Part shown: positions 26,796-36,611 of the stretch, in pieces
Layout of the letters: every line of letters starts with the position of its first letter
How positions within the stretch are numbered: position 1 is the stretch's first letter
NCBI RefSeq assembly: GCF_963669205.1
Contig: NZ_OY769915.1
Span: 3,260,001-3,324,000 of the forward strand
Source of the DNA: an uncultured Roseibium sp.
GTDB taxonomy: Bacteria > Pseudomonadota > Alphaproteobacteria > Rhizobiales > Stappiaceae
Length of the DNA stretch: 64,000 nucleotides
Direction: 5' to 3'
The notes under the pieces: generated by a model
The model's input: the letters and a program-made list of their open reading frames with translations, nothing else
The model's database searches: none
Told to the model about the DNA's origin: nothing
Translations under genes and position numbers: made by a program

Positions 26796-27200
26796 TCAGG
26801 CCTCTTCCAGCTCGGTCAGCGTGCCGAGGAAATCTTTCGGATGCAGGAACAGGACGGGCTTGCCATGCGCACCGATCTTCGGCTCGCCGTCGCCGAGCAC
26901 CCGTGCCCCGTCGGCGACAAGCTTGTCACGGGCGGCAATGATGTCGTCCACCTCGTAACACACGTGATGAATGCCCCCTGAAGGGTTCTTTTCCAGGAAC
27001 TTGGCAATCGGCGAATTGTCGCCGAGCGGCTCCAGCAATTCGATTTTGGTGTTCGGCAGATTGATGAAAACGGTGCTCACGCCGTGGTCGGGTTGCTCTT
27101 CCTTTCCCGACACCACCGCACCGAGCGTATCGCGATAGACAGCTGTCGCCGCCTCGATATCCGAGACCGCAATGGCAACATGGTTCAATCGTCCGATCAT
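26796..27200 (-). CDS. mce: Methylmalonyl-CoA epimerase
   Basis: Converts (S)- to (R)-methylmalonyl-CoA, part of propionyl-CoA use into succinyl-CoA. 134 residues of the glyoxalase/VOC fold with metal ligands His in LNHVAIAV and HHVCYEV and a Glu in the last strand (TLTELEEA). ATG 27200 has an AAGGAG site at 5 bases. The reading from 27290 would run into rnj. It lies 44 bases after rnj, with DUF1467 behind it. Confidence 0.95.
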   Translation of the reverse strand: MIGRLNHVAIAVSDIEAATAVYRDTLGAVVSGKEEQPDHGVSTVFINLPNTKIELLEPLGDNSPIAKFLEKNPSGGIHHVCYEVDDIIAARDKLVADGARVLGDGEPKIGAHGKPVLFLHPKDFLGTLTELEEA

Positions 27201-27244
27201 TTCAGCTCCTTCACGCAGACGCAGCCCGAAGGCCACAGACTGGA

Positions 27245-28924
27245 TTATAGTTGGGTCACCATAACCTTGCAGAGCGTCTTTTTGCCCCACACGTCGAGTA
27301 TCTCGGAGCGTGCTGCCCGCCGGGCTGCTTCACCGATAAGGTCCTTGTCCTTGCGCCGCGCCTTCGGAATGCTTGTCACCGCGCCGACCACGGCCTTGAT
27401 GACAATGTCTTCCATCGGTTCGCCGTCATCATCCGTGTCCGGCAGACCCATCAGCGCAACTTCCGGATCGCTCAAAAGATCTCCGGCTCGATTGACCACG
27501 AGTGCCAAAATGGCCGCACCGGCAAAAGAAAGCTTGCGCCGTTCTTTCACGCCGGTCACCTCAGGATCGTCGAGAACGCTTCCGTCCTTGACCAGGATGC
27601 CCGACGGAACCTCGTCGATGACGGCAGCCCTTCCCTCGTTCAGGCGTATGATGTCCCCGTTCTTGCCGCGGACCACTTCCGGAACACCCTGTTCCTTCGC
27701 AAAAGCCGCATGCGTGGCAAGATGCAACGGCTCGCCGTGAACCGGAAGCACGACTTTCGGATTGAGCACCTTGTATAACTGTTCCAGTTCGCCCCGGCGC
27801 GGATGGCCGGAGACGTGCACGAGCGCATCCTTGTCCGTGACGATGTTGATGTCGTTGTCGGCGAGATTGTTGAGCACCTCGGCAACCGCCTTCTCGTTTC
27901 CCGGAATGGTGCGCGAGGAAAATATGACGGTGTCGTCCCGGGACAGCGCCACATTGCGATGGTCCCCTGCCGCGATACGGGCAAGTGCGGCCCGGCTTTC
28001 ACCTTGCGATCCGGTGCACAGCAGGACCGTCTTGTTCCGGGGCAGATACCCGAAGGCCTCTTCGTCATGAAACTGCGGCAGCCCGTCCATGTAGCCGAGC
28101 TCACCTGCCACCGCGATCACCCGGTGCATCGAGCGCCCGACAACCACGACATCGCGGCCGTTGGCCGCCGCCGCCTCGGCAACAGCGCGTATCCGCGCGA
28201 CATTGGATGCGAAAGTGGTAACGGCAACGCGTTGCTTGGCCCCCGCGATCACCTTCTTCAGTTCGGCGGCGACATCCCGTTCGCTGGGGCTGATGCCGTC
28301 ACGCACCGCATTGGTGCTGTCGCAGACCAGCGCCATCACGCCTTCACGTCCGATTTCCGCAAGGCGGTCCAGATCGATCGGCAGCCCCACCCCCGGCGTC
28401 GGATCGATCTTCCAGTCGCCGGTGTGCAGAACAAGTCCGGCCGGCGTCCGGATCGCCAGGGCACACGGTTCGGGGATCGAATGCGCCATCGCGACGAACT
28501 CGACATCAAACGGACCGATCTCGTGCCGTTCGCCCTGTTTGACGATCGTGACCGGCACTTCTTCCGCGCCTGGTTCGCTCTCAGCCTTTGCGGCCAGAAG
28601 GCCGGCGGTAAACGCAGTCGCGTAAACTGGAACTTTCAGAAACGGCCACAGGTGCAGAATGCCGCCATAGTGGTCCTCGTGCGCATGGGTGATGACCATG
28701 CCGGCAATATTGTCGACCTCGTCTTCGAGAAACTTGATATCGGGAAGGATCACGTCGATCCCTGGCAGGTCTGGCCCTGCAAAACTCACCCCGCAATCGA
28801 CGATAAGCCATGTCCGGTCATGTTCCGGACCAAAGCCGTAGAGACCGAGATTCATGCCGATTTCACCAACGCCGCCAAGCGGCAGGAACACGATTTCGTT
28901 TTTATTCTTGTTGGCCGAAGCCAT
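27245..28924 (-). CDS. rnj: Ribonuclease J
   Basis: Metallo-beta-lactamase/beta-CASP ribonuclease with 5'-3' exo and endo activity in mRNA turnover and rRNA maturation. Alphaproteobacteria carry it besides RNase E. 559 residues: the metal motif HAHEDH (about 80-85), GDWKIDPTP, the beta-CASP domain with CTGSQGESRAAL, and HVSGHPRRGE with the HxH of motif C (LPVHGEPLHL). ATG 28924 is behind AAGGAG. It follows birA by 42 bases. Confidence 0.95.
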   Translation of the reverse strand: MASANKNKNEIVFLPLGGVGEIGMNLGLYGFGPEHDRTWLIVDCGVSFAGPDLPGIDVILPDIKFLEDEVDNIAGMVITHAHEDHYGGILHLWPFLKVPVYATAFTAGLLAAKAESEPGAEEVPVTIVKQGERHEIGPFDVEFVAMAHSIPEPCALAIRTPAGLVLHTGDWKIDPTPGVGLPIDLDRLAEIGREGVMALVCDSTNAVRDGISPSERDVAAELKKVIAGAKQRVAVTTFASNVARIRAVAEAAAANGRDVVVVGRSMHRVIAVAGELGYMDGLPQFHDEEAFGYLPRNKTVLLCTGSQGESRAALARIAAGDHRNVALSRDDTVIFSSRTIPGNEKAVAEVLNNLADNDINIVTDKDALVHVSGHPRRGELEQLYKVLNPKVVLPVHGEPLHLATHAAFAKEQGVPEVVRGKNGDIIRLNEGRAAVIDEVPSGILVKDGSVLDDPEVTGVKERRKLSFAGAAILALVVNRAGDLLSDPEVALMGLPDTDDDGEPMEDIVIKAVVGAVTSIPKARRKDKDLIGEAARRAARSEILDVWGKKTLCKVMVTQL

Positions 28925-28966
28925 GGATTGCTCCTTTAAAGCTTGGAGCAGGCGGTTCACCGGACC

Positions 28967-29740
28967 TCAGTCACCGGGAAAGAAAACATCACCTGCATAG
29001 AGGGTGCGTACGCTGCCATCATCCTGCCTGAGGACCAGATGGCCGTGCGCATCCAGATCGGCAAAAATGCCGGAAATTTCTTCTCTGGCCGTTTTTACGG
29101 AGATCTCTTTGCCCAGATGGGCCGCCCGATCGAGCCAGTTCTTCCGGGTCTTTTTGAATCCCCCAGGTTCCCGCCAAGTATCGAGATGCGCCGAAAAGGA
29201 CGACGCGAGAGCCTCGAACATGCGCTCGGCAGACACCTGAAACCCCAGGCTCCTCAGATCAGTTGCCTGGTACATCGCAAGTGGCGGGTGGGAGATACAG
29301 TTGACCCCGAAACCAATAACGACCGCCTGACGGCCATCAGCGAGTAGCTCAGCCTCAAGCAGGATGCCTGACAGCTTCGCTCCATCGACCAGCAGGTCAT
29401 TCGGCCATTTCAGCTGCACCAGATGGAGTGTTCCGGCCGCTTTGTCAACTGCATCGGCAAGAGCCACCGCTGCCACGAGGGGCAATTCGCCGATCCGTTC
29501 GGCCGGTTTCGGGTCGACCAGCAGCAGGCTCGCGAACAGATTGCCGACCGGAGACGACCAGTCGCGCCCTCTGCGTCCCCGGCCCTCCGTCTGTTCTCCG
29601 GCACGGATCCAGAGATTGCCGCCATGGCCTGCCCGCGCACGATCAAAACAGAGCGCATTTGTCGAACCGGTGCTGTCCAGTTCTTCAAACAGAAAGTCCG
29701 GCGCACCCGGCGCCGGACGTTCAAGATGGTCCCTTGCCAT
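28967..29740 (-). CDS. birA: Biotin--[acetyl-CoA-carboxylase] ligase
   Basis: Activates biotin to biotinyl-AMP and transfers it to the carboxyl carrier protein. 257 residues with the biotin/AMP loop GRGRRGRDWSSP, the catalytic KWPNDL and GFGVNC. It has no N-terminal winged helix, so it is the enzyme-only class and not a repressor. ATG 29740 lies 8 bases after the nuoN stop. Longer readings run into nuoN in another frame. The placement nuoN-birA-rnj is standard in Rhizobiales. Confidence 0.94.
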   Translation of the reverse strand: MARDHLERPAPGAPDFLFEELDSTGSTNALCFDRARAGHGGNLWIRAGEQTEGRGRRGRDWSSPVGNLFASLLLVDPKPAERIGELPLVAAVALADAVDKAAGTLHLVQLKWPNDLLVDGAKLSGILLEAELLADGRQAVVIGFGVNCISHPPLAMYQATDLRSLGFQVSAERMFEALASSFSAHLDTWREPGGFKKTRKNWLDRAAHLGKEISVKTAREEISGIFADLDAHGHLVLRQDDGSVRTLYAGDVFFPGD

Positions 29741-29748
29741 AGGTCCCG

Positions 29749-31188
29749 TCAGAACAGCGACTGCGCAGCGGCGCTTGCCGCATTGACCACATGTCCCGGA
29801 GCCAGCCAGAACAGAACGACGAACACGCTCGACAGACCGAGAACGACGCGCAATTCCATCGGCATCGCCTCGAAGCCTTCGACCGGTTCGTCGAAGAACA
29901 TGACCTTGACGATCCTGAGATAATAGTAGGCACCGACCACGGACATCAGAACGCCGATGATGGCGAGCGGGTAAAGACCAGCCTCGACGGCGGCGACGAA
30001 GACGTACCACTTGCCGAAGAAACCGACCAGCGGCGGAATACCGGCGAGCGAGAACATCAGAAGCGCCAGAAGGATCGCCATCGCCAGGTTGGTCTGCGAA
30101 AGTCCGGACAGGTCGTCGATCTCTTCGACCATGCCGTCCTTGCGCCGCATGGACAGGATGCAGGCGAATACGCCGAGCGTCATGCCGAGATAGGCGATCA
30201 TGTAGAAAATGACGCCTTCGACGCCCGTCTGCGTGCCTGCCGAAAGGCCGACCAGCGCGTAGCCCATGTGACCGATGGAGGAATAGGCCATCAGCCGTTT
30301 CAGGTTCCGCTGCCCGATGGCCGCAAAGGCACCGAGCGCCATGGAGGCAATCGAGACGAAAACAACGATCTGCTGCCAGTCGCTGGTAACCGGCTGAAAG
30401 GCCTCGATCACGATGCGCACCATCATGCCCATCGCCGCAACCTTGGGAGCAGCGGCCAGGAAGGCGGTGACCGGTGTCGGCGCGCCCTCGTAGACATCCG
30501 GTGTCCACATGTGAAACGGCACCGCCGATATCTTGAAGGCAAGGCCCGCCAGGATGAAGGTAAGACCGATCACCAGACCGATCGACGCGCCGTCATGTGC
30601 CAGCACCTCGGCGATCGCCGCGAAAGAAATCTGGCCGGTGAAACCGTAGACCAGCGACATCCCGTAAAGAAGCATGCCGGAGGAGAGCGCGCCCAGGACG
30701 AAATACTTGAGGCCGGCTTCCGTGGACCGCACGCTGTCCCTGTTGATCGCCGCAACGACGTAAAGCGCCAGGCTCTGCAACTCCAGTCCCATGTAGAGCG
30801 CGATCATGTCGTTTGCCGACAGCATCAGCATCATGCCGAGCGTGGCGAGAACGATGAGGATCGGATACTCGAAATGATCGAAGGACTGGCTCTTGGCATA
30901 GGCCCACGACATGGCGATGGCAAAGAACGACCCCGCCAGAACCAGCAGTTTCAGCAGATAGGCGAAATCGTCGAGCACGAACGAGCCGCCGAAGGTTTCG
31001 CCGAAGCTCGGCACCAGCATCAGCACCAGGAAGCCGGTCCCGAGCAGGCCCATGGCCCCGCCGAAGACCACATAGCTGACGCCCTTTCCGCCGAATGCTC
31101 CGATCATCAGAAGCACCATGGCTCCGACGGCAAGGATGATCTCCGGCAAGACCGGCATGAGATCTGGCAATTGGCTCACATCTGACAT
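29749..31188 (-). CDS. nuoN: NADH-quinone oxidoreductase subunit N
   Basis: One of three antiporter-like proton channels in the membrane arm of complex I. 479 residues with about 14 helices and the Proton_antipo_M core (YSSIGHMGYALVGLSAG). Last gene of the nuo operon, 22 bases after nuoM. Confidence 0.97.
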   Translation of the reverse strand: MSDVSQLPDLMPVLPEIILAVGAMVLLMIGAFGGKGVSYVVFGGAMGLLGTGFLVLMLVPSFGETFGGSFVLDDFAYLLKLLVLAGSFFAIAMSWAYAKSQSFDHFEYPILIVLATLGMMLMLSANDMIALYMGLELQSLALYVVAAINRDSVRSTEAGLKYFVLGALSSGMLLYGMSLVYGFTGQISFAAIAEVLAHDGASIGLVIGLTFILAGLAFKISAVPFHMWTPDVYEGAPTPVTAFLAAAPKVAAMGMMVRIVIEAFQPVTSDWQQIVVFVSIASMALGAFAAIGQRNLKRLMAYSSIGHMGYALVGLSAGTQTGVEGVIFYMIAYLGMTLGVFACILSMRRKDGMVEEIDDLSGLSQTNLAMAILLALLMFSLAGIPPLVGFFGKWYVFVAAVEAGLYPLAIIGVLMSVVGAYYYLRIVKVMFFDEPVEGFEAMPMELRVVLGLSSVFVVLFWLAPGHVVNAASAAAQSLF

Positions 31189-31210
31189 AGCTCTGTCTCG
31201 TCCTCGAAAC

Positions 31211-32737
31211 CTATTGTGCCGCCGCAGCGGCGGCCGCGTGCTGGGTTACCCCGGCCGCTTCAAGCGCTGCAGTGTACTGATTGATGAGATTGTCCACCGA
31301 TCCTTGCGTCACATCGAGGATCGCCATCGGATAGAAGCCGAAGAAGATGGTCAGGATGATCATCGGAAACAGGATGACCTTTTCCCTGAGGTTCAGATCC
31401 AGCATAGACTTCAGGCTTTCCTTCTCCAGTGCACCGAATACGACGCGGCGGTAGAGATAGAGCGCATAGGCGGCCGACAGGATCACACCCGTCGTGGCAA
31501 AGAAGGCAACCCAGGTATTGACCTGGAAGGCCCCCATGAGCGTCAGAATCTCGCCGACGAACCCGGAGGTTCCCGGCAGACCGACATTGGCCATCGTGAA
31601 GATGAGGAACGCAACCGCGTATTTCGGCATCCGGTTGACCAGACCGCCATAGGCGGAGATCTCGCGCGTATGCATCCGGTCGTAGATCACACCCACGCAC
31701 AGGAAGAGCGCACCGGAGACAATGCCGTGGGACAGCATCTGGAAGATACCGCCCTGCACGCCCTGCTCCGTCATCGTGAAGATACCCATGGTGACATAGC
31801 CCATGTGGGCGACCGAGGAGTAGGCGATCAGCTTCTTTATGTCTTCCTGGGCAAGGGCGACCAGAGACGTGTAGATGATCGCCACCACCGACAGCGTGAA
31901 CACGAAGGGTGCGAACATGTCGGATGCGATCGGGAACATCGGCAGCGAAAACCGCAGGAAGCCGTAGCCGCCGAGCTTCAGGAGGATACCCGCCAGGATG
32001 ACGGACCCGGCCGTTGGCGCTTCCACGTGCGCGTCCGGCAGCCAGGTGTGCACCGGCCACATCGGCATCTTCACAGCAAAGGAGGCGAAGAAGGCGAGCC
32101 AGAGCCAGGTCTGCATCCCGCTCGGGAACGTGTGCGCCAGAAGTTTCTCGATGTCGGTCGTGCCGGCATCCCAGTACATCGCCATGATCGCGATCAGCAT
32201 CAGGACGGAGCCGAGCAGCGTATAGAGGAAAAACTTGTAGGACGCGTAGACGCGGCGCTTCCCGCCCCAGACACCGATGATCAGGAACATCGGAATGAGA
32301 CCGGCCTCGAAGAAGATGTAGAAGACGAACAGGTCAAGCGCGCAGAAAACGCCGATCATCAGCGTTTCCAGCACCAGGAACGCGATCATGTATTCCTTGA
32401 CCCGCTTCTGGACGCTCTCCCAGGAGGCAAGAATGCAAAACGGCATCAGGAACGTCGTCAGGATGACAAACAGCACGGAAATGCCGTCGACGCCCATCTT
32501 GTAGCTGATGTCGCCGCCGAGCCAGTCGCGGTTTTCCACGAACTGGAAGCCCGGATTGGAGTAGTCGAAATTACCCCAGATGAACAGCGACAGCAGGAAA
32601 GTGACGCCGGTCGTGACCAGAGCCACCATCCGGATGTTTCGTTTGCTGCCCTCGTCGTCACCCGGCACCAGGAGGATGAACAGGACGCCGAGCAGCGGCA
32701 AGAAGGTCGTGAGTGACAGAATTGGCCAGTCGATCAT
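31211..32737 (-). CDS. nuoM: NADH-quinone oxidoreductase subunit M
   Basis: Antiporter-like proton-pumping subunit. 508 residues, 14 helices, with MPMWPVHTWLPDAHVEAPT and YSSVAHMGYVTMGIF, which hold the conserved Lys/His proton path residues. Its ATG shares one base with the nuoL stop (TAATG), so it is translated by coupling. The C-terminus ends in an Ala-rich tail. Confidence 0.97.
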   Translation of the reverse strand: MIDWPILSLTTFLPLLGVLFILLVPGDDEGSKRNIRMVALVTTGVTFLLSLFIWGNFDYSNPGFQFVENRDWLGGDISYKMGVDGISVLFVILTTFLMPFCILASWESVQKRVKEYMIAFLVLETLMIGVFCALDLFVFYIFFEAGLIPMFLIIGVWGGKRRVYASYKFFLYTLLGSVLMLIAIMAMYWDAGTTDIEKLLAHTFPSGMQTWLWLAFFASFAVKMPMWPVHTWLPDAHVEAPTAGSVILAGILLKLGGYGFLRFSLPMFPIASDMFAPFVFTLSVVAIIYTSLVALAQEDIKKLIAYSSVAHMGYVTMGIFTMTEQGVQGGIFQMLSHGIVSGALFLCVGVIYDRMHTREISAYGGLVNRMPKYAVAFLIFTMANVGLPGTSGFVGEILTLMGAFQVNTWVAFFATTGVILSAAYALYLYRRVVFGALEKESLKSMLDLNLREKVILFPMIILTIFFGFYPMAILDVTQGSVDNLINQYTAALEAAGVTQHAAAAAAAQ

Positions 32738-34746
32738 TAGTGTGCACCCCCGCCGGTGCCAGTACCGGTGAACATCGACCAGGTGATGAGCGCAGCCACA
32801 CCGATCAGCATCGCAAATGCGTAGTGATAGAGATATCCGGTCTGCAGCCGGACGACCCAGGACGTGACGTTCTGAACCCGCGCGGAGATGCCGTCCGGGC
32901 CAAAGCCGTCAATCACGGTGCCGTCACCCTTCTTCCAGAGCGTGCGGCCGATCCACATGGACGGACGGACAAAGAGGAAATCGTACAATTCGTCAAAATA
33001 CCACTTGTTGAGCAGGAACTTGTAGAGCCCCTGGTGCCGCTCTGCGAGCTGCTTGGGCATCTCGGGCGACCGGATGTAGAACTGATACGCGACGAGGAAG
33101 CCGAGCACCATCATGACGAAGGGCGAGACCCGCACCCACGCCGGCACATCGTGCATGGCATGAAGAACATGGAGATCGCCGAACGCAGGCAGGGACCCGT
33201 TCCAGAACGCCGTGTAGGCGTCTTCGGAATAAAAGAACGAGTTGTAGAAGACCATGCCCGCAAGGACCGCGCCGATCGAAAGAACGAACAGCGGCACGGT
33301 CATAACCAGCGGCGATTCATGGACATGTTTCATGACATCTACCGGTGCGCGCGGCTTGCCGTGGAAGGTCATGAAGGTCAGCCGCCAGGAGTAGAACGAG
33401 GTGAGAGCGGCAGCGATGACGGTCAGCCAGAAGCCGTAGAGCGCCATCGGGTTTGCGTGCTCGCCACCTGCCCCCGCAAAGGCCGCCTCGATGATCCCGT
33501 CTTTCGACACGAACCCGGCAAAGCCGATATGCGTGAACGGAATGCCGACGCCGGTCAGGGCCAGCGTGCCGATCATCATCGTCCAGTAGGTGATTGGAAT
33601 GTGTTTCCTGAGCCCGCCCATCTTGCGCATGTCCTGTTCATCGGACACCGCGTGGATGACCGAACCGGCGCACAGGAACAGAAGCGCCTTGAAGAAGGCG
33701 TGCGTGAACAGGTGGAAGATGCCGATCGAATAGGCACCGACGCCGAGCGCCACAAACATGTAGCCGAGCTGCGAACAGGTCGAATAGGCGATCACGCGCT
33801 TGATGTCGTTCTGAACCAGGCCGACAGTCGCGGCAAAGAACGCCGTTGTCGCGCCGAAGAAGACGATCACGGTCAGGGCCGTTTGCGACAGCTCCATCAG
33901 CGGAGACAGACGCGCCACCATGAAAACACCGGCGGTCACCATCGTCGCGGCATGAATGAGCGCGGACACAGGTGTCGGGCCTTCCATGGCGTCGGGCAGC
34001 CACGTATGCAGCAGGAACTGTGCCGACTTGCCCATCGCACCCATGAACAGGAGCAGGCAGACGATGGTCATCGCCCCTTGCGGATCGAGCTGGTAACCGA
34101 GGAAGTTCATGACCGGCTCCTGGCCCTCGATGAAGGACGGAGCGTCGTTGAAGATGGTCGTGAACTCGATGGTCTGGAAAAGATAGAAGACCCCGAAAAT
34201 GCCGAGGGCGAAGCCGAAGTCTCCCACGCGGTTGACGACAAAAGCCTTGATCGCCGCCGCATTCGCGGACGGCTTCTTGTACCAGAAACCGATCAGCAGA
34301 TACGAGGCGAGACCCACACCTTCCCAGCCGAAGAACATCTGGAGCAGGTTGTCGGCCGTCACGAGCGACAGCATGGCGAAGGTGAACAGAGACAGGTAGG
34401 CAAAGAAACGCGGACGGTGCGGATCGTGATGCATGTAGCCGATCGAATAGACATGCACGAGCGCGGACACCGTGTTGACCACGACCAGCATGACAGCCGT
34501 CAGCGTATCGACCCGAATGGACCAGGACACCTTCAGGTCGCCTGCATCAATCCAGCGGAACAGCTCGACGATCTGCAACTCCGAACCGCCGAGCCAGAAG
34601 CCGAAGAACGTGATCCAGGAGAGGATTGCAGCGAGGATGAGCAGACCGCTCGTTATGTATTCGCAGGCTTTGTCGCCGATGACGCGGCCGATCAGGCCGG
34701 CAATCAGGAAGCCGATAAGCGGGAGGAACAGGATTGCGGAATACAT
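32737..34746 (-). CDS. nuoL: NADH-quinone oxidoreductase subunit L
   Basis: Distal antiporter-like subunit with the long lateral helix that runs along the membrane arm. 669 residues, about 16 helices. Conserved segments FGWEGVGLASYLLIGFW, LHTWLPDAMEGPTPVSALIH and YSTCSQLGYMFVALG. It starts 6 bases after nuoK and ends in a TAATG overlap with nuoM. Confidence 0.97.
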   Translation of the reverse strand: MYSAILFLPLIGFLIAGLIGRVIGDKACEYITSGLLILAAILSWITFFGFWLGGSELQIVELFRWIDAGDLKVSWSIRVDTLTAVMLVVVNTVSALVHVYSIGYMHHDPHRPRFFAYLSLFTFAMLSLVTADNLLQMFFGWEGVGLASYLLIGFWYKKPSANAAAIKAFVVNRVGDFGFALGIFGVFYLFQTIEFTTIFNDAPSFIEGQEPVMNFLGYQLDPQGAMTIVCLLLFMGAMGKSAQFLLHTWLPDAMEGPTPVSALIHAATMVTAGVFMVARLSPLMELSQTALTVIVFFGATTAFFAATVGLVQNDIKRVIAYSTCSQLGYMFVALGVGAYSIGIFHLFTHAFFKALLFLCAGSVIHAVSDEQDMRKMGGLRKHIPITYWTMMIGTLALTGVGIPFTHIGFAGFVSKDGIIEAAFAGAGGEHANPMALYGFWLTVIAAALTSFYSWRLTFMTFHGKPRAPVDVMKHVHESPLVMTVPLFVLSIGAVLAGMVFYNSFFYSEDAYTAFWNGSLPAFGDLHVLHAMHDVPAWVRVSPFVMMVLGFLVAYQFYIRSPEMPKQLAERHQGLYKFLLNKWYFDELYDFLFVRPSMWIGRTLWKKGDGTVIDGFGPDGISARVQNVTSWVVRLQTGYLYHYAFAMLIGVAALITWSMFTGTGTGGGAH

Positions 34747-34752
34747 CAGGTC

Positions 34753-35061
34753 CTACCCCTTCATCACATTGACGTCTTCCACGGCGATGGAGCCGCGGTT
34801 TCGGTGGAACACCACCAGGATCGCCAGCCCGATCGCCGCTTCGGCGGCAGCGACGGTCAGAACCAGCATCGTGAAGATCTGCCCCATGAGGTCGCCGAGG
34901 AAAGAGGAAAAGGCGACGAAATTGATATTGACCGAAAGCAGCAACAATTCGATCGACATCAGGATGACAATCACGTTCTTTCTGTTCAGAAAGATCCCGA
35001 AAATCCCGATTGTGAACAGGATCGCCGCGACCGAAAGATAATGCGACAGACCGATTTCCAT
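34753..35061 (-). CDS. nuoK: NADH-quinone oxidoreductase subunit K
   Basis: Small three-helix subunit of the membrane arm (Mrp/NQO11 type). 102 residues. The conserved Glu in MSIELLLLSVNINFV and the second Glu in AAAEAAIGLAILV are the proton-path carboxylates. 99 bases after nuoJ, 6 before nuoL. Confidence 0.97.
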   Translation of the reverse strand: MEIGLSHYLSVAAILFTIGIFGIFLNRKNVIVILMSIELLLLSVNINFVAFSSFLGDLMGQIFTMLVLTVAAAEAAIGLAILVVFHRNRGSIAVEDVNVMKG

Positions 35062-35160
35062 GGGCGCCTCGCCGTGCTCCCCTCAATTACCCCAACCGGG
35101 AACCGCACGGAGGAGCGTGCCGGTTTCCGGACTATTCTCAAGTGACGCGGAAGCTCCGCG

Positions 35161-35775
35161 TCAGATTCCCTTGCCCGTCTCCACCTTGCGGACCTCGATG
35201 GCGGCTTCACGCGTGCGCCCCACCTGTTCCGGAATGCTTTGACGTTTGACATTCGGTTTGTGGCGCAGCGTCAGCACGATCGCGCCGATCATCGCCACCA
35301 GCAGCACCAGGCCCGCCACCTGGAAGAAGTAGATGTATTTCGTGTAGAGCACCGAGCCGATCGCTTCGATATTGCTTGTCTGCGCAAGGTCCGGCGTCGG
35401 TTCTGCGCCTTGGCCGAGCACGCCCGGCGCAATGAACCAGGCCCCCAGCGCCATCAGCAGTTCGACCATGAGGATCAGGCCGACCAGACTGCCGATCGGC
35501 AGATACTGCAGGAAGCCCTGCCGCAATTCGACGAAATCGACGTCAAGCATCATGACGACGAACAGGAACAGCACGGCGACCGCGCCGACATAGACCACCA
35601 CGAGCAGCATCGCGAGGTATTCCGCGCCCAGCAACACGAACAGTCCGGCAGAATTCACGAAGGCCAGGATCAGGAAGAGGACCGAGGTCACCGGGTTCCG
35701 GGCAGCGATCACCATTAACCCAGACGCCAGCGTGACACCGGCAAAGAGGTAGAAAAAGAGGGCTTTAAGGATCAT
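35161..35775 (-). CDS. nuoJ: NADH-quinone oxidoreductase subunit J
   Basis: Five-helix membrane subunit next to the quinone site. 204 residues with AEYLAMLLVVVYVGAVAVLFLFVVMM, the helix with the pi-bulge that moves during turnover (given only as a marker). The C-terminal 30 residues are polar and basic. It lies between nuoI (91 bases) and nuoK. Confidence 0.96.
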   Translation of the reverse strand: MILKALFFYLFAGVTLASGLMVIAARNPVTSVLFLILAFVNSAGLFVLLGAEYLAMLLVVVYVGAVAVLFLFVVMMLDVDFVELRQGFLQYLPIGSLVGLILMVELLMALGAWFIAPGVLGQGAEPTPDLAQTSNIEAIGSVLYTKYIYFFQVAGLVLLVAMIGAIVLTLRHKPNVKRQSIPEQVGRTREAAIEVRKVETGKGI

Positions 35776-35866
35776 ATCAAGAACCTGCCTGTCGTGTGGC
35801 CGAACCGGCCGAAGATGCGCGGTCCGACCGGATTGCCGGGCCAGCGCCGAAGTCGTCGGTTAGCTC

Positions 35867-36355
35867 CTAACGGTAAGGAGCATCCATTTCAATGTTGCGC
35901 GCGATTTCGCGTTCCCAGCGGTCCCCGTTGGCGAGCAGCTTTTCCTTGTCGTAGTAAAGCTCTTCGCGGGTTTCCGTGGCGAACTCGAAATTCGGCCCCT
36001 CGACAATTGCATCCACCGGACAGGCTTCCTGGCAGAAGCCGCAATAGATGCACTTGACCATGTCGATGTCGTAGCGGGTTGTCCGCCGCGTTCCGTCATT
36101 GCGGCGCGGACCTGCCTCGATCGTTATCGCCTGCGCGGGGCAGATCGCCTCGCACAGCTTGCACGCGATGCAGCGCTCTTCCCCGTTCGGGTACCGGCGC
36201 AACGCATGCTCACCCCGGAAGCGCGGGCTGACAGGCCCCTTCTCGAACGGGTAGTTTACGGTCGGCTTCGGTTTGAAGAAGTACCGCATCGCCAAAAAGA
36301 ACGCCGACACGAACTCCTGCAGAAACAGCGATTTGGCGGCCTGGTTCAGTCCCAT
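35867..36355 (-). CDS. nuoI: NADH-quinone oxidoreductase subunit I
   Basis: Peripheral-arm subunit with two 4Fe-4S clusters (N6a, N6b) close to the membrane. 162 residues. Both CxxCxxCxxxCP motifs are intact: CIACKLCEAICP and CIYCGFCQEACP. An amphipathic N-terminal helix anchors it. Followed by nuoJ; a small membrane ORF lies between it and nuoH. Confidence 0.98.
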   Translation of the reverse strand: MGLNQAAKSLFLQEFVSAFFLAMRYFFKPKPTVNYPFEKGPVSPRFRGEHALRRYPNGEERCIACKLCEAICPAQAITIEAGPRRNDGTRRTTRYDIDMVKCIYCGFCQEACPVDAIVEGPNFEFATETREELYYDKEKLLANGDRWEREIARNIEMDAPYR

Positions 36356-36374
36356 CGCGTTTGCCTCTCCTTGA

Positions 36375-36611
36375 TCAACCAGCCAGCTGGCTGGCGGCCC
36401 AATAACCGATAACCGGGAAGCCGATTATCGGAACTCCAAAAATCAGTGCGCCGAGGGGCGCCTTGTATCTGACCGCGGCGCCACCATCGCCGCCGGCCTG
36501 TCTGTTCTTCATCTCCGACGCCTGAAGAATTCCCTTCAGGATCCTGTAATCGATCCAGCCGACATAAAGCCCGACCACGGCACCGATCACGCCGGCAATC
36601 GACACGCTCAC
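36375..36611 (-). CDS. Small two-helix membrane protein inside the nuo operon
   Basis: 78 residues from a GTG at 36611 that overlaps the nuoH stop as GTGA, the usual pattern of coupled translation. An in-frame TTG at 36629 is the alternative. Helix 1 (about 3-22, VIGAVVGLYVGWIDY) and helix 2 near the C-terminus (ALIFGVPIIGFPVIGYW) flank a basic, Gly-rich loop. It is not a nuo subunit I know. Position and frame suggest an accessory or assembly part of complex I in this lineage, but this is inference. Confidence 0.75.
   Translation of the reverse strand: MSVSIAGVIGAVVGLYVGWIDYRILKGILQASEMKNRQAGGDGGAAVRYKAPLGALIFGVPIIGFPVIGYWAASQLAG

Noticed and set aside
32713..35145. An 810-codon open frame on the plus strand opposite nuoL-nuoK
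   Set aside because: It is the antisense shadow of GC-rich membrane-protein genes. The product is a His/Arg/Asp-rich string with no family pattern, and nuoL, nuoK and nuoM on the other strand are certain.
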